64,000 nt of DNA, taken from the NCBI GenBank assembly GCA_016110215.1, contig JADWQD010000002.1, positions 124,001-188,000 on the forward strand, read 5' to 3'. Source of the DNA: Capronia americana (Eukaryota; Ascomycota; Eurotiomycetes; Chaetothyriales; Herpotrichiellaceae). The notes beneath the pieces were generated by a model that did no database searches, was not told the DNA's origin, and saw only the letters and a program-made list of their open reading frames with translations. This document shows, piece by piece, positions 22,804-33,506 of this stretch; the first letter of the stretch is position 1, and every line of letters begins with the position of its first letter. Both the position numbers and the translations under genes were made by a program.

Positions 22804-23643
22804 CTACTCATAAGAATAGCCGGCGCAGAATCCTCCATCGACAGACCAACATGCCCCCGTGACAAAACTGGCCTTATTCCCGCTCAAAAACACACAAACG
22901 TCGGCAATCTCCTCGGGCAGGCCAAATCGTCTCATCGGCGTGGCTTTCTTCACGGGGTTGTCGTACATCCATTGCCGAACCTCCGGGTTCGGGTTTGTCA
23001 TGGGCGAGTCCACTACGCCGGGGAGGACGCTGTTGACGCGGATACGTTGTGTTGCGTAGTCGAGCGCGTCGCTGCGGGTAAGGGCCGTGACGCCAGCTTT
23101 GGCGCCGCAGTACGCCGGGATGCCGGACTGGGAGTACACCGCCAGGCCGGAGGAGATGTTGACTATGCTGCCCTTTTGCGCGCGGTGGGGCGGGATGTTC
23201 GCGTCGGGGTATGCTTCGTGGTCGAGACTCTGGCCGCGCATGATCCGAAGGGCTTCGCGGGCGCACAACCATAGGCCGCGGTAGTTGACGTTGTTCTGGT
23301 GGTCGAAGGCTTCGAGCGTGCAGTCGGCAGAGGGGCCTTGGAAGGTGACGATGCCGGCGCAATGCACCGCGTAGTCTATTCGGGAAAAGGCCTCTTTGGC
23401 GGAGGTGTAGGCAGAGATCACGCTGGACTCCTGCGTCACGTCGCACTTGTATGTTTCGACCTTGGCGGAGGGACTGGTCTTGGAGACGAGATCTCTGGTT
23501 TCGGCAAGGCCAGCTTCGTTCAGGTCGAGGAGCGCGAATCCTGTGACGCCTGCGACGGCGAATGCGAGAGTAATTGCTCTGCCCATCCCGGACGCGGCAC
23601 CGGTAATGATGGCGATGCCGGGCACGTCTGTCTTGTTTGCCAT
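22804..23643 (-). CDS. Short-chain dehydrogenase/reductase, classical type
   Basis: NAD(P)-dependent oxidoreductase of the classical SDR family, 279 residues, single exon. The cofactor motif T14-G-A-A-S-G-M-G21, D68 (CDVT), the Asn-containing NNVN segment near 117-120, catalytic Ser164/Ser165 (NISSG), and Y178-x3-K182 (YCGAK) are all present, followed by LPGVVDSPM and the VDGGF C-terminal motif. Asp40 after the second beta strand (LLDLNE) favours NAD(H) over NADP(H), by family rule. Several homologous enzymes act in secondary metabolism or alcohol oxidation; the substrate cannot be read here. The start at 23643 is the first ATG and fits the family N-terminus. Confidence 0.94.
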   Translation of the reverse strand: MANKTDVPGIAIITGAASGMGRAITLAFAVAGVTGFALLDLNEAGLAETRDLVSKTSPSAKVETYKCDVTQESSVISAYTSAKEAFSRIDYAVHCAGIVTFQGPSADCTLEAFDHQNNVNYRGLWLCAREALRIMRGQSLDHEAYPDANIPPHRAQKGSIVNISSGLAVYSQSGIPAYCGAKAGVTALTRSDALDYATQRIRVNSVLPGVVDSPMTNPNPEVRQWMYDNPVKKATPMRRFGLPEEIADVCVFLSGNKASFVTGACWSVDGGFCAGYSYE

Positions 23644-24095
23644 TATTTTGATGGATTGGTGTGGTTTTTAGGTTGGGTTTCGTTCCCTGTGCTTCAATGC
23701 TGAGATGAGAGTCCGGGAGATCTGTATGAGAGTTCAAGAAGTCGCACCAATCGCTCGATTGAGCAGATAGTCCTCCCTTTTATACAGTCATCGTATCCCT
23801 GTCGTTCGTGCTTGCCACGTCAATCGATGCAGTTGTATGCACCTAGAGAAGTAGTGCGTGCGGAGTAAAACACCAGTCGGTACCTCGTTGCACCAAGGCT
23901 CCTATCACCGAGAATAAGAGAATGAGTGGGGTATTCCGTACAAGCGAGCAATATGAGTCGATATAGGAATGCTTGTCTCGAGTTCTATACATGTATAATC
24001 CCGGCCCTCATGATCGTGTAAGTATAAGCAAATCCTGGGGGAAGAGAGGAGTAAGAGCATTGCGGAGGGCTGCGCTGCTTCCCTGTCCGTTGTTG
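23644..24095. other. Intergenic, no gene seen
   Basis: A 452-bp spacer holding the SDR promoter and the 3' flank of OMA1; both genes are on the minus strand. A TATA-like TTTTATAC, read from the opposite strand as GTATAAAA, occurs near 23778. Confidence 0.35.
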
Positions 24096-25238
24096 TTAGA
24101 AGAAGTCATCGTCCTCGTCGTCGCTATTGCGCCTAGTCGCGACCGGTCGTTGCGGCCTCAGCTGGCTCTGCCGTCGTGACTGCCCCGAAGTAATGGCTTC
24201 TTTGAAGTCGGTCGCGTAGCGACTCACGGATCCACAACCTGTATCAGCATATATTCGCTGTGCGTCTGGGAGCCATTTCTTGATCTGCTCGGCGCGGTTG
24301 AAATGGCTGGGGTGAGTGGACATGAACTGGGGAGGCTCGAATTGTTCTGCCTTCTTCATCCGTGCCCAAAAATCCAGGGCTGCTTCGGGATCGTAACAGG
24401 CCTCTGCCATCATGAGAAGACCGATATGGTCTGCTTCGGCTTCCTGTGTTCTCGAATTCGGTAAGGACAGGATTAAATTCGCGATGCTGTTCCCGAATTG
24501 ACCACTGACGTCGAAGATGAAGGAGACGGCAAAGGCACTGAGCATAACGATGCTGGACCTTGAAATCCTCTCGGCGGCGTGGTGGGCAACATTATGCGCA
24601 ATTTCATGGCCTAGAACAGCAGCCAGACCATTTTCGTCCTGGCAGATGGGGAGAATGCCCGAGAAGACAAAGACTTTTCCGCCGGGCAAAACAAAGGCAT
24701 TCTTCTGCTGAGGATCGTCGATGACATGCACTCGCCAATCGCCACCGGCAAGACCATGAGTCGTCGGGAGCAGCTTCTCAACAACACGTGCAACTTGCAC
24801 CGTCAAGGGATGGTTGGCCGGAAGGACCTTGCCGCGAAACTCTTGCAGGAGAGATTCGTAGGCTCCAGAGCCACCGACCATTTTTTCTTCAGACGATGGC
24901 GAGACCATGTTGAACCGCCGACGCCGGGTGACAGGGACTTCTTCGAGGTTGTAGACGTAGAACACGCCACCGCCGGTACCGACCACAATCAGTGGCCTTT
25001 GGTAATTCCGCCAGATGTACTGAGCACGGTAAACTGGGCCGAAGGTGCTCCATTGCTGCTGTTGCTGCCGGCCGCTTCCAGGCCGCTCACCGAACCGTGA
25101 GTATCGCGAGGCAAACCGCTTTAGTTGAAACTGTGAATTTAGTCTGGCATTGAAAGCTGTATTGCTGTTCCCTGTCCTTGTAAAGCCCTGGCGAGCTGGT
25201 CGGCTGGCAGCTCGCAGGCCTGCCCGGAAGGTGAACAT
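24096..25238 (-). CDS. OMA1: Mitochondrial metalloendopeptidase OMA1 (peptidase M48)
   Basis: Zinc protease of the mitochondrial inner membrane involved in quality control and stress response. Single exon, 380 residues from the ATG at 25238. The Arg-rich N-terminus (MFTFRAGLRAASRPARQGF) is a typical presequence, followed by a Gln-rich run and one hydrophobic segment near 81-98. The catalytic motif is H211-E-I-A-H215, with the third zinc ligand expected in the EAEAD motif at 266-270. The FSGILP and STHPSH blocks of M48 proteases are also present. The C-terminal tail is acidic (SDDEDDDFF) and likely unstructured. Upstream in-frame codons exist but contain no ATG. It diverges from the PRCC-domain gene across 307 bp. 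Confidence 0.95.
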   Translation of the reverse strand: MFTFRAGLRAASRPARQGFTRTGNSNTAFNARLNSQFQLKRFASRYSRFGERPGSGRQQQQQWSTFGPVYRAQYIWRNYQRPLIVVGTGGGVFYVYNLEEVPVTRRRRFNMVSPSSEEKMVGGSGAYESLLQEFRGKVLPANHPLTVQVARVVEKLLPTTHGLAGGDWRVHVIDDPQQKNAFVLPGGKVFVFSGILPICQDENGLAAVLGHEIAHNVAHHAAERISRSSIVMLSAFAVSFIFDVSGQFGNSIANLILSLPNSRTQEAEADHIGLLMMAEACYDPEAALDFWARMKKAEQFEPPQFMSTHPSHFNRAEQIKKWLPDAQRIYADTGCGSVSRYATDFKEAITSGQSRRQSQLRPQRPVATRRNSDDEDDDFF

Positions 25239-25545
25239 GAGAATGCCAGAGGTGTCCAACCAAGGCAGCTGGGACAATGCACCAGGGTGAGCAGATTGAT
25301 CGGAAGGATGTCTTTTTACTCTGTTCCAACGAGGCCTTATTATAGATTCATCCGGGTTACAGCATAATTCGTCATTTCGCTTGCCTGTGCCACTTGAACG
25401 CGAAGCCGGAAATGCGAAACCGAAGTCAAATGACGCACCACAACCAAACTCCAGACTTCATCATGTGACCTTGAATTGATCATCGATTGCACTTCACTCC
25501 CCACTCACTCCTCGACTCGAATGTTCTGGACATCCTACTGGTTGC
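25239..25545. promoter_or_regulatory. Divergent promoter region of OMA1 and the PRCC-domain gene
   Basis: 307 bp separate the two start codons and must contain both promoters. No specific factor site is claimed. Confidence 0.45.
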
Positions 25546-26706
25546 ATGGCGATGGCGCTCGTCGCATATTCAGACTCCGAAGGCTCGGAAGACGAAACGC
25601 CTCAGCCTCAATCAAAGACTGACAAGCTGATAACGAAGCCTGCAGTCACGTCGACCTCAAATTTCACTGTCAACAAGGCGAACCCCCGAAAGATCCAGGT
25701 CAAGCTCCACGATGTGCCCGCAAACGGCGAGACAGACGACGAGCCCGCACCGAAACGGCAACGGCTCGGCAGCGGTGGAGGTGCTTTTAGTGGTTTCAAC
25801 GCAATGTTGCCTCCTCCCAAGCGAGACGCCGACGTCAAAGCTCCTGCGAAACCTCCCGCAAGGAAAGTGTTCAGTTTGAAAACGGGTGCTGAGCCGGGCT
25901 TTAGTCGAGAGTCAGACGCCGAGTTACGACAGCTGTTTACGGAGCAAGGGCAACAGACTAGCAATGCCACACTCGATGTGGATGACACCATACCTTCGAT
26001 ACCGAAGATCACGAACCCTCAAGTATCTACGACGACACAGAAGGCTGCTCAAGGGAATGCCTTTATGTTCAAGCCGCTATCTGTGGCGCGGAATCACAAG
26101 AAGCCGAAGCGGAAGGCTGGGACATCAAAATCTACAATTACACCAGCACAGGATGGATCCCCATCTTCTGTGCCCTCTGCTTCGGTTGCCGCAGCCTCTC
26201 AGAATTCCATGCCGGTTGGCCCTCCCCAAAAACCGAGCCTGTTTTCTATGAATGAGGAGCCGGAAACATCTCTACAGCCTCAACCTGACGATGAAGATGA
26301 AATCATCGAAGTCTTAGACGAACCGTACGACCAGAATATATCTTCAACGCCATTCGAAGCGCCACACAGCACCTCCGGAGTATCTGAACCTCAATCCCTC
26401 GACTCCATCGCCGCCGATCTGAACCTTTCCAAAGCGGACCGCCGTCAGCTTTTCGGTCGGCGCGGACCCCAAGGCGGCGCAGTCAATGTTGTAAACTTCA
26501 ACACTGATCAAGAATACGCGGCTAATGAAGCATTCCGAGCAAGTGGTGAACAAGTGCAGCATAATCCTGTAAGGGCGATCGCTCCTGGTAAACACAGTCT
26601 GAAACAGCTCGTCAACGCGGCGACTGGGCAGAAAGACGCGCTGGAGGAGAGTTTTGCTACGGGACGGAAGAATAAAAAGGAAGCCGGAAGCAAGTATGGA
26701 TGGTAA
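25546..26706 (+). CDS. PRCC-domain protein (Mad2B-interacting / mitotic checkpoint regulator family)
   Basis: Nuclear protein of the PRCC family (proline-rich protein first described at a human translocation breakpoint), annotated in fungi as mitotic checkpoint regulator. Single exon, 386 residues. The N-terminus carries the conserved ALVAYSDSEGSEDE motif. A long, Pro/Ser/Thr-rich disordered middle contains two basic patches (APKRQR near 60; KKPKRKAG near 186). The conserved C-terminal domain (about 300-386) includes VNVVNFNTDQEYAANEAFR, then HSLKQLVNAA, and ends in EAGSKYGW. In human cells PRCC associates with splicing factors and MAD2L2; the role in fungi is not well defined. Two ATGs four residues apart in reading (MAMALV) are both plausible starts. 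Confidence 0.88.
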   Translation: MAMALVAYSDSEGSEDETPQPQSKTDKLITKPAVTSTSNFTVNKANPRKIQVKLHDVPANGETDDEPAPKRQRLGSGGGAFSGFNAMLPPPKRDADVKAPAKPPARKVFSLKTGAEPGFSRESDAELRQLFTEQGQQTSNATLDVDDTIPSIPKITNPQVSTTTQKAAQGNAFMFKPLSVARNHKKPKRKAGTSKSTITPAQDGSPSSVPSASVAAASQNSMPVGPPQKPSLFSMNEEPETSLQPQPDDEDEIIEVLDEPYDQNISSTPFEAPHSTSGVSEPQSLDSIAADLNLSKADRRQLFGRRGPQGGAVNVVNFNTDQEYAANEAFRASGEQVQHNPVRAIAPGKHSLKQLVNAATGQKDALEESFATGRKNKKEAGSKYGW

Positions 26707-28597
26707 TGCAATCCTAATCAGGACGTTGTCCGAGCGAGCCAGCGAATTTCCAGGTACGGTCCGTCTTTTATGACGACGCAAGAATGACAGCACCCTTTGC
26801 CAAGATCCCACCGTCTCGATGAAATAGCGACGACTCATGTGGACAACGCAATAACACAACCCAGTCTGTTTCTCATCCTCTATCTGAATCGATTGGTCCG
26901 TCACCCTTCCACTAAGAAAATCCGGCACACCATGGACCAGTCTCTGTTGTATATAACATCTGACACGGTAACCAACGTCCGTCTCCTCAATGCGCCCTTT
27001 CATCGGGGTCCACAAACTCGTTCATCCAGCTTCCGCCCCCAGCCTCCACAGTCGTCTCGTCGTTGTCGACACAGTCTTCTGCTGTCCATTCTGACCGGTC
27101 GCCGCTTCTACTGGAATACTTTTCTCTACTTGTGCCGGGCGAGCAATCATGTTCACCTGAGCCAGTTGGGTGTCGACCTCTTAGCGGGCAGCGGGCATCG
27201 CTCTGAGCAAGGACCCGCCATTCGATGAGAATATGAATGATGAAGCCTCGGCACGCGTCATTGCGAACATTTGCCAACTCGGTCGATATGGTCTTCCCAG
27301 CCGACTTGAGCCTAACCTTCGGACTTGACTCCCTATGTCTGAGACCCTTTACTCGGGATTTCCTCGAGTGGGCAGCGCTGATATATTTCGCGCCAGCGAG
27401 GTGCCGTGATGACCCGGTGATTGGTCTTGCATCTGGTGGTGAAGATAGAATCTGGTGAGTGCTGTTGTATTGAAGGCCCCAGCAGAGGTACTCGCAGCTG
27501 CGCATTTGTTTCAGAGGCAGCCATTGGAGTGTTAGCTGCGTCTTCATCTGATGATCCGCCTTTCGAAGTAGTTGTGTTGTCGTCGCCCGAGGGAGATCGG
27601 GTTGCAGAAGTGGAAGGTGTTCAAAGAACATTCTTTCTTCGAAGTCGAGTTGGTTGCGGCTGGTTGTGTCGCCTCACGGTCTCTCTGGAGACCTCGGGCC
27701 ATCCTGGCTACGCAGGTACTGTAAGTGGGCTGAACACCATCACAGGGCCTGTGACCAGTGATGCGGCTCCCACGGCAATGCCCATGAAAACTTTCTGGGT
27801 TGCTCATTTTGACCGTGCTTGGAAAGACAAGCATAAAGACGAACTAGCAAGCGCGGCGATTTGTCGTCGTGGTGGAAAGGTTTGAAGAGGTCGAAATTGC
27901 TTGTGACCAGGTTGTCACGAAGCTGGGGAAAGTCTTCAGCAGAGTGGATTCTCGGTTGGAATTTGCGCGCTGCTTCTGTTCACGAGAGGAGAGGCGGCGG
28001 TGCATGTTCACTGCTGATCCCTTCGCTTTAAGGCACCGGGTCAACCACAAAAGAGTAGGTATTTGTTCATATATAACAAGTGCTAATGACAGACGAAGAA
28101 GCAGAGGATGCTATGGGAATGATAGTTTCCCACGCTGATCTTGGTATGTCTTTCACAGCTTGGGCAATAATCTACTTGTCAAATGTGCCCCTGTTTCCAA
28201 GTGCAACCCGATCAAAACGACGCCCCCCACCGGGAACAGGCTCGAGAACACCAAGCGCCATATCGATTCCCATCCGCAGCATGGCTGATAGGGGGCTCGT
28301 GCCTGATGCGATACATCAGCCCAGAAAATCGAATCAGCTCCCAATATGGCCAGGAAGGACTTCGTAACATCCTCTGCCTAAGATTCGCCGTGACAGGTAC
28401 ATACCTCCATACGGCGTGTATGTATATATCTCAAGGGCCAAAGGAACAGAAGGAGAGAAATGATTCAAATGATCTGAAATTGGCAAAAAAAGAGCGGTCG
28501 GTAAAGGAACGCAAACGTGGCTACTCCTGTACCAACAATGACATCCCGTGATCCATCAAGGCCGAATTAACTCGACGCGACTTCCGCAGCTGATTCC
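26707..28597. other. Intergenic, 1.9 kb; no supported gene
   Basis: Open frames occur on both strands. One on the minus strand, 27631 to 26987, ends in a hydrophilic stretch rich in Ser, Glu and Thr and is the most protein-like. It has no ATG near its beginning and no recognised domain. A splice-like pair on the plus strand (GTGAGT at 27455, a TTTCAG acceptor near 27512) may be chance. Confidence 0.45.
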
Positions 28598-29177
28598 TTA
28601 CTCCGTGTACCCGGCATGCACGCCCTGGATATCCTGGCCAGTACTGGCCTGCCAGTGAAGAATCGTCTGGGCAGCTTGTTCCAACTCCTGATCGCCACTC
28701 CCGTCGAAGACTCCCTCCGAGGTGAGCCTGCGGAGCATGCCAGTCGTGTGGGGCAGCTCGGCGCCGTACGCCTCCAGCTCCTGTTCGAACTGGGCTGAAT
28801 CGAAGGCATCTTCGGTATGGACTACGCCCAGCTCGCCCTCGATGACCTGGAAGTCGGCAACCAGGTCGCCGTCTCTGCTGATTGAGGAGAGATGGAGGCT
28901 GTCGACGTATTTCAAGAGGTTGACGATCTGCGGGATCTCCGTGTGGTACTGGGTGAGTTCATCGAGGACGCCTTGCGCGCTGCGCAATATACAAGTCAGT
29001 TATTCGTTGCCCCCAGAGGATCAACCCAACCAATGACGAGTAGGGCAACAACTCTTCCAGTCCTGTCCTGACGACTTCGGCGTTCGTAATGGAAGGGAAA
29101 GGAAGCAAAACAAAGGAGCAGCACCATCTCACTTACCCTGCCTGGCTTTCTGCGCCGTTTGGACCACCGAATGACAT
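28598..29177 (-). CDS. Conserved-looking small acidic protein, 140 aa
   Basis: No family recognised. Exon 1 is 29177-29137 (MSFGGPNGAESQA plus two bases), with a GTAAGT donor at 29136. Exon 2 runs 28979-28598 after a GCGCAG acceptor. The splice restores frame into GVLDELTQYHTEIPQIVNLL. The protein is acidic and helical: a first amphipathic region (about 15-45), a second segment near 60-95 (FDSAQFEQELEAYGAELPHT) and a Gln/Glu-rich helix near 110-130. Size and helix pattern resemble small coiled-coil subunits of larger complexes, but nothing identifies one. The splice consensus and the abrupt frame quality give the call its support. Confidence 0.6.
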
Positions 29178-31796
29178 GTTGAGTTGCTTGCTTGCTTTCT
29201 CTTGGAACCTGGATTCTTGATATGGGTGTTCGTTTTCCGTGTCGTCTCCTTGTTGCAGATCAAGTCAAGTCAAGGAAAGCCAAGTCTATTGAATCGCTCG
29301 GCAGATGCTTCTTTGACTTCTGGAGGAACGAAACACGGCACGCACTGTATTTATGTCTGCAATCATGTACCTGGGGCCGCTGCACCCACCGCCAATCTGA
29401 TCCAACGTCAAGCTAAAGCCAGGTTCAAGGACGGCGAACGGACGACGGCGCACGCATTTTCTATTTCCATAGTCCCTCTACCTCGTTGGGAAGTTTCTTG
29501 TCCCTGGCAGCAGGCGTCTCGAGGGCCGATTTGCCGTAGATTGGTCGACAGAGGCCATGCGACTGACGTGAGGGTACTCCCGGTCAGGACCTAACGTTGC
29601 CGCGTCTCTATACATGGGAACACGGCGAAACACGCACCTGGACGTCACTAAACAGGACGGAGTATAGGAAGCAATACTCTGACTAAGTCCTCTTCGAAAG
29701 ATACCGGCCCGCGTGACTACGGCCTACTGCCGATCTGAAGCATTTGGTATACTCGTAGTCGAGATTCCCGGCGCCCGAGGGGGGCTGGACATGCCGCACA
29801 GGCACGAGAGGTTACCGCATTCGGAAGTCGTCAGGCGTGCAAGGACAACAAAAGCAAGCAAACTCGGGCATTCTCAGCCCACGAACGTGTCTGTGTAGTT
29901 CATATAGCGGAGAGCGAGTACAGTAAGTGGAATAAGAGAGTGGCGGAGCGGGCGCCGTAAGGAGAGTAATGACGGGCAATGAAGGTTTCTTTGTTCCTGT
30001 CTTCCTTTGTGGCTCCTTTCTTCGGTTTCGTACCTATACCTACACCTGTACTATTCAAAGCATGGACGGAGACTCTAGCAAGGATGAGGAAGGAAAAGGC
30101 TTCTCGGTCCGAAAGATGTGGAGGAGGAACTCTTCATGTCATGCCATGTCCCGGCACTTCAGACTAAGTATGTTCATTTAACACAGTCCGACATGTCTTA
30201 GGTAGCGTCTCGGGACGACGAGCTCCACATTGAATGCTGATACCGGCTCTGTGATGTTTAATTCATTTAAGGAAGTTCTCTGCGCATTCTAATTTGCCAG
30301 ATCCGAGAACGAAATGTTGTCGGTATAGGCGCACTGTCCACGACTATTTCGAGAATCATACTATCGGCCAGCTACGACGACGATTGCAAACAAGATCGGG
30401 CGTCTCGGCGCAGATAAACCCACAGTATGACTCGGTGGATTGATCGATCTGCTTCACGAGACATGTGATTGGCGATCAGTCATCAGCTCACGGGTTCTCT
30501 TTGACGTGTCGCATGAACATGAAACCTTCAACGGCCGGGGACAAGACATTGCTTGCCCAAGTCTGCGTCGAGGTCAACACAGATCCAGCTTCACTTCTTG
30601 GATCTCTCATTTTGCGGAGTTTACGTTTCAGGGGCGCACGATGAAGTCTAGCGAGGCTGATATGCAAGAAATCCGCGGTTCCGGCTCGGGTGATGAAGCC
30701 ACGACCCCTTACGGGCTGCCCTATCCGTCAAAAGGATTCGACCCAATGTTCAAGGGCACGAACGCACTCGATCCCCAGGATGAGATTTTGCTCTGGAGGC
30801 GCCAGCAGGGAGAAATACGCCTCGAGCGCCCTCACTTGCAGCAATCCGAGCTGCCATCGAAATGGACACTTCCCTGAATCTTGTGGATTTCTCGTTCTGG
30901 ACTCGATCCTTTAAGGCCGAGCGTTGGTCCTGTGTTTGTCACGTTCAGTTCTCTTCCTGCCTTGAGACAGAAATTGAAACGGGGAAAGGGCGGCATCTAT
31001 CTATAAAGGGGCGGGAGAAACCAGGCAACGGGCTAAAGAGGGTTTTGGACGTGCGGACATCCTGCTGTGAGGAAGTACGTGACATTAGTACTGTGGCGCG
31101 GTGTGATCTCCGTCGCAGTAGTAACAATGTCGGGAATACGAGGTATGGTGAAGGTATGGTGAGAGATCAGCCAGACGAGAATAAAATACCTAGACCGCAT
31201 ATGATGGATGGGTAATTATCATTTTTTATGCTGATGGGATTAGAATGTCGTGCTGGTATAGGTCTCGCGCCCATGCTCAAAGAGAATAAGCGTCACATCT
31301 TGTTCTAAGCACTCGAGGCAGATCCATCGCGCCTGCAGATTTTCGGTGCTGAATTTTCGAAGGTCGCTAGCGCCGAGATGAAGCCGTGCGATGGACTCCT
31401 CTGGCGTTTTGTTCTAGACTTGCGAAAGCCCCGGGGGATCGCCGTCAAAAGCGGACGACCTCAGGCATCAAGGCTGACTTTCGATTCCTCGTGCTGCACC
31501 GTCGGGGCCGGGATTCTGCATCCCTGGCGGAGAATGACGTGGAAGACTTCGGAGCGCAGCTGATTGAGGAATCACGCCTCCAAGTTCATGGCGGTGAAAA
31601 TAAGAAAGCCTATTTGGACCGCCCGTTAAGCCTTGTATTGGATGTTATTTTGACACCTTAGTAAGGGTACTTATTGTATGTGATGAAGCGTCAATCAGCA
31701 GTACAAAAAATGTACTAATGACATGGAAGGATGACTCTTTCTTGACTGATTGACTCGGTCGTCCCGAAAAGAAATTTGTTACCAGCCAGAGAATCC
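29178..31796. other. Intergenic, 2.6 kb; no supported gene
   Basis: A gene-poor stretch. The best small frame is plus strand 30641-30877 (78 residues from MKSSEADMQEIRG, hydrophilic, with LPYPSKGFDPMF). It lacks any recognised domain, and I regard it as a weak candidate only. Homopurine and homopyrimidine runs are scattered, but I see no transposon ends. Confidence 0.45.
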
Positions 31797-32984
31797 TTAG
31801 GACAGCACAGAAAGAAGTGGCAGGGAAACCATGAAAAAATACCAACGCACTCCTTGGTCGAGAAGTGCAGCCACTGCTCCATTAGACTGGGTCTGTGTAG
31901 CAGCTCCCTGTGTTGCCGACAATGTCGCTGAAGCCGAAGAGGTATTCGCCGCGGTGGATTCCTGGGCGATAGGCCCGATCACGGAGAGACCTTGAGATCC
32001 TGACGACGTATTTGAAATTGCCGATTGCCCTCCATTCGTCGTCACGTACAGCTTGTTCTTGTCTGATGCAGCTCTTCCCCAGGCCAGAGCAGTCGGCCCT
32101 AGAAGCGAGCTGACATTGCTGTTCATGGTACCCGCAATCACCTGCTGTGTTCCATTGCTGGCAACTCTGCTTACAGCGTTGACCTGCTGACAGATATAGG
32201 CTGTTCCAGCGTCATCCAAGATGAGATCGTCGCCTTTTGTAACCGGCGCGATGATCTCGGGCTTCGCCGAGGCCGTACCATTAGCATAGATTGCTAGGCG
32301 GTAGTACAGGTTTGTCCCCGTGTTCGTGTAATAGACGAAACCATTGTGGTACTTCAAGCCATTGATTCCTGCCGCTTTAGAGGGACCGGGATCCATCGAC
32401 GCATCTTTTATAGCTGTCACGACACTTCCGGTTGCAACATCAACTTTCCAGACGACACCAGCGTACGAATCAGCCGCCAGGACAAATCCAGGTTGTCCAT
32501 CGACATGTGTGAGACCGTTAAGGACAATGGCATCCGTAATTGTGGCGATCTTGCGTGGAGTCGGAACGTTGGTTTCCCTGCCCGTGGGGAGCTGGTGAAA
32601 TCTGGTCATGTCGACTTCAAACAGCGCGAATGACTGCGGGACGGGTTGTCTCGTCTCAATCGAGAAGTTGCCTGTCGTCACGTAGAACAAATCTGGCTGA
32701 AGCTCAGTGATGCCATAAGAACCCGAGGCGCCCGCGAACCGTGTGACGAGAGTGGCATTATGGGATGATAGGGGATCGATTTGCCATAGTGTCGCTTCGG
32801 GAGCCGAAGTTGTTACAAGAACTTTGCCGTTGGCTCGCACCGCCAGATTCTCGACAAGAAAGTTCTCCAAGGTCGCAACTCGTTGGACTGCGTATTCGTT
32901 GGATGGTGTACTTTGAGCTGCGGTGATTAGTGCAACGGTGCTTAGAAAACACAAGAGGGAAAACATTTTCGCCAGAACCAACAT
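31797..32984 (-). CDS. Secreted six-bladed beta-propeller protein (SMP-30/gluconolactonase-like), probable GPI anchor
   Basis: Single exon, 395 residues. The N-terminus (FSLLCFLSTVALITAAQS) is a signal peptide with likely cleavage near residue 24. The body has repeated propeller-like blocks, such as VLNGLTHVDGQPGFVLAADS, VVWKVDVATG, and ILDDAGTAYICQQ, as in the SMP-30/TolB-like group found widely in fungal hypothetical proteins. Several N-x-S/T sites are present (NAT, NFS, NGT, NVS, NTS). The C-terminal ~45 residues are Ser/Thr-rich, then small residues (SNGA), then a hydrophobic end (FFMVSLPLLSVLS), the pattern of a GPI signal. Enzyme activity is unknown and catalytic residues cannot be assigned. 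It diverges from the Zn2Cys6 gene. Confidence 0.82.
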   Translation of the reverse strand: MLVLAKMFSLLCFLSTVALITAAQSTPSNEYAVQRVATLENFLVENLAVRANGKVLVTTSAPEATLWQIDPLSSHNATLVTRFAGASGSYGITELQPDLFYVTTGNFSIETRQPVPQSFALFEVDMTRFHQLPTGRETNVPTPRKIATITDAIVLNGLTHVDGQPGFVLAADSYAGVVWKVDVATGSVVTAIKDASMDPGPSKAAGINGLKYHNGFVYYTNTGTNLYYRLAIYANGTASAKPEIIAPVTKGDDLILDDAGTAYICQQVNAVSRVASNGTQQVIAGTMNSNVSSLLGPTALAWGRAASDKNKLYVTTNGGQSAISNTSSGSQGLSVIGPIAQESTAANTSSASATLSATQGAATQTQSNGAVAALLDQGVRWYFFMVSLPLLSVLS

Positions 32985-33506
32985 ACAAAACAGAGAGAGC
33001 AGAGAGTGGCTGAGGAATGGAATGACATCTTGGAGAATTATTAAGGCGTCCTTATATCATGTGCATGTGGGCGGTATCTCTCCTAAGGAGTCTGCATCCC
33101 TGAGGCCCAGTCAATTTTCCCAGGCATACTCGAAGTGGTCATGGAAAATGGAATGCTCAAGGCGATGAGTGCTGGATTTCTTTGGCACCACTACGGCTTG
33201 GCACTTCGTACACTAAACTCAATCGGGCAAGACGCTACATCGTCATTTCCGCCCGCAAGCTCTAAGCCCTACGCTTGAAACTGGAACGAAGATCACCTCG
33301 ATGGTAGCTTCGTCAGAGCCAAATAGGAGACAGGCTCTTCGCGCGACCACTAGAAAAATCTTCTTTTCGGCCCTACGAGCGCCAGGGGCAAGCGATTTGG
33401 GCTGCCTAACGGGCTTGGCTGCCATCGCTGTACCTCCTTCGTTCCTCGTTCACTAAACCTTCACGGTCAATTCTAATACAACCTTCATGAAGATGGTCTC
33501 CGCGAG
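32985..33506. promoter_or_regulatory. Divergent upstream region of the propeller and Zn2Cys6 genes
   Basis: 522 bp lie between the two start codons. A regulator next to, and divergent from, a secreted protein gene suggests possible direct control, but I find no clear CGG inverted or direct repeat to support it. Confidence 0.35.

Noticed and set aside
22972..23703. Plus-strand frames opposite the SDR
   Set aside because: Antisense shadows; the minus frame has all SDR motifs.
26987..27631. Minus-strand frame of 214 codons
   Set aside because: Tail composition looks plausible, but there is no start, domain or supported splice chain, so it was not called as a gene.
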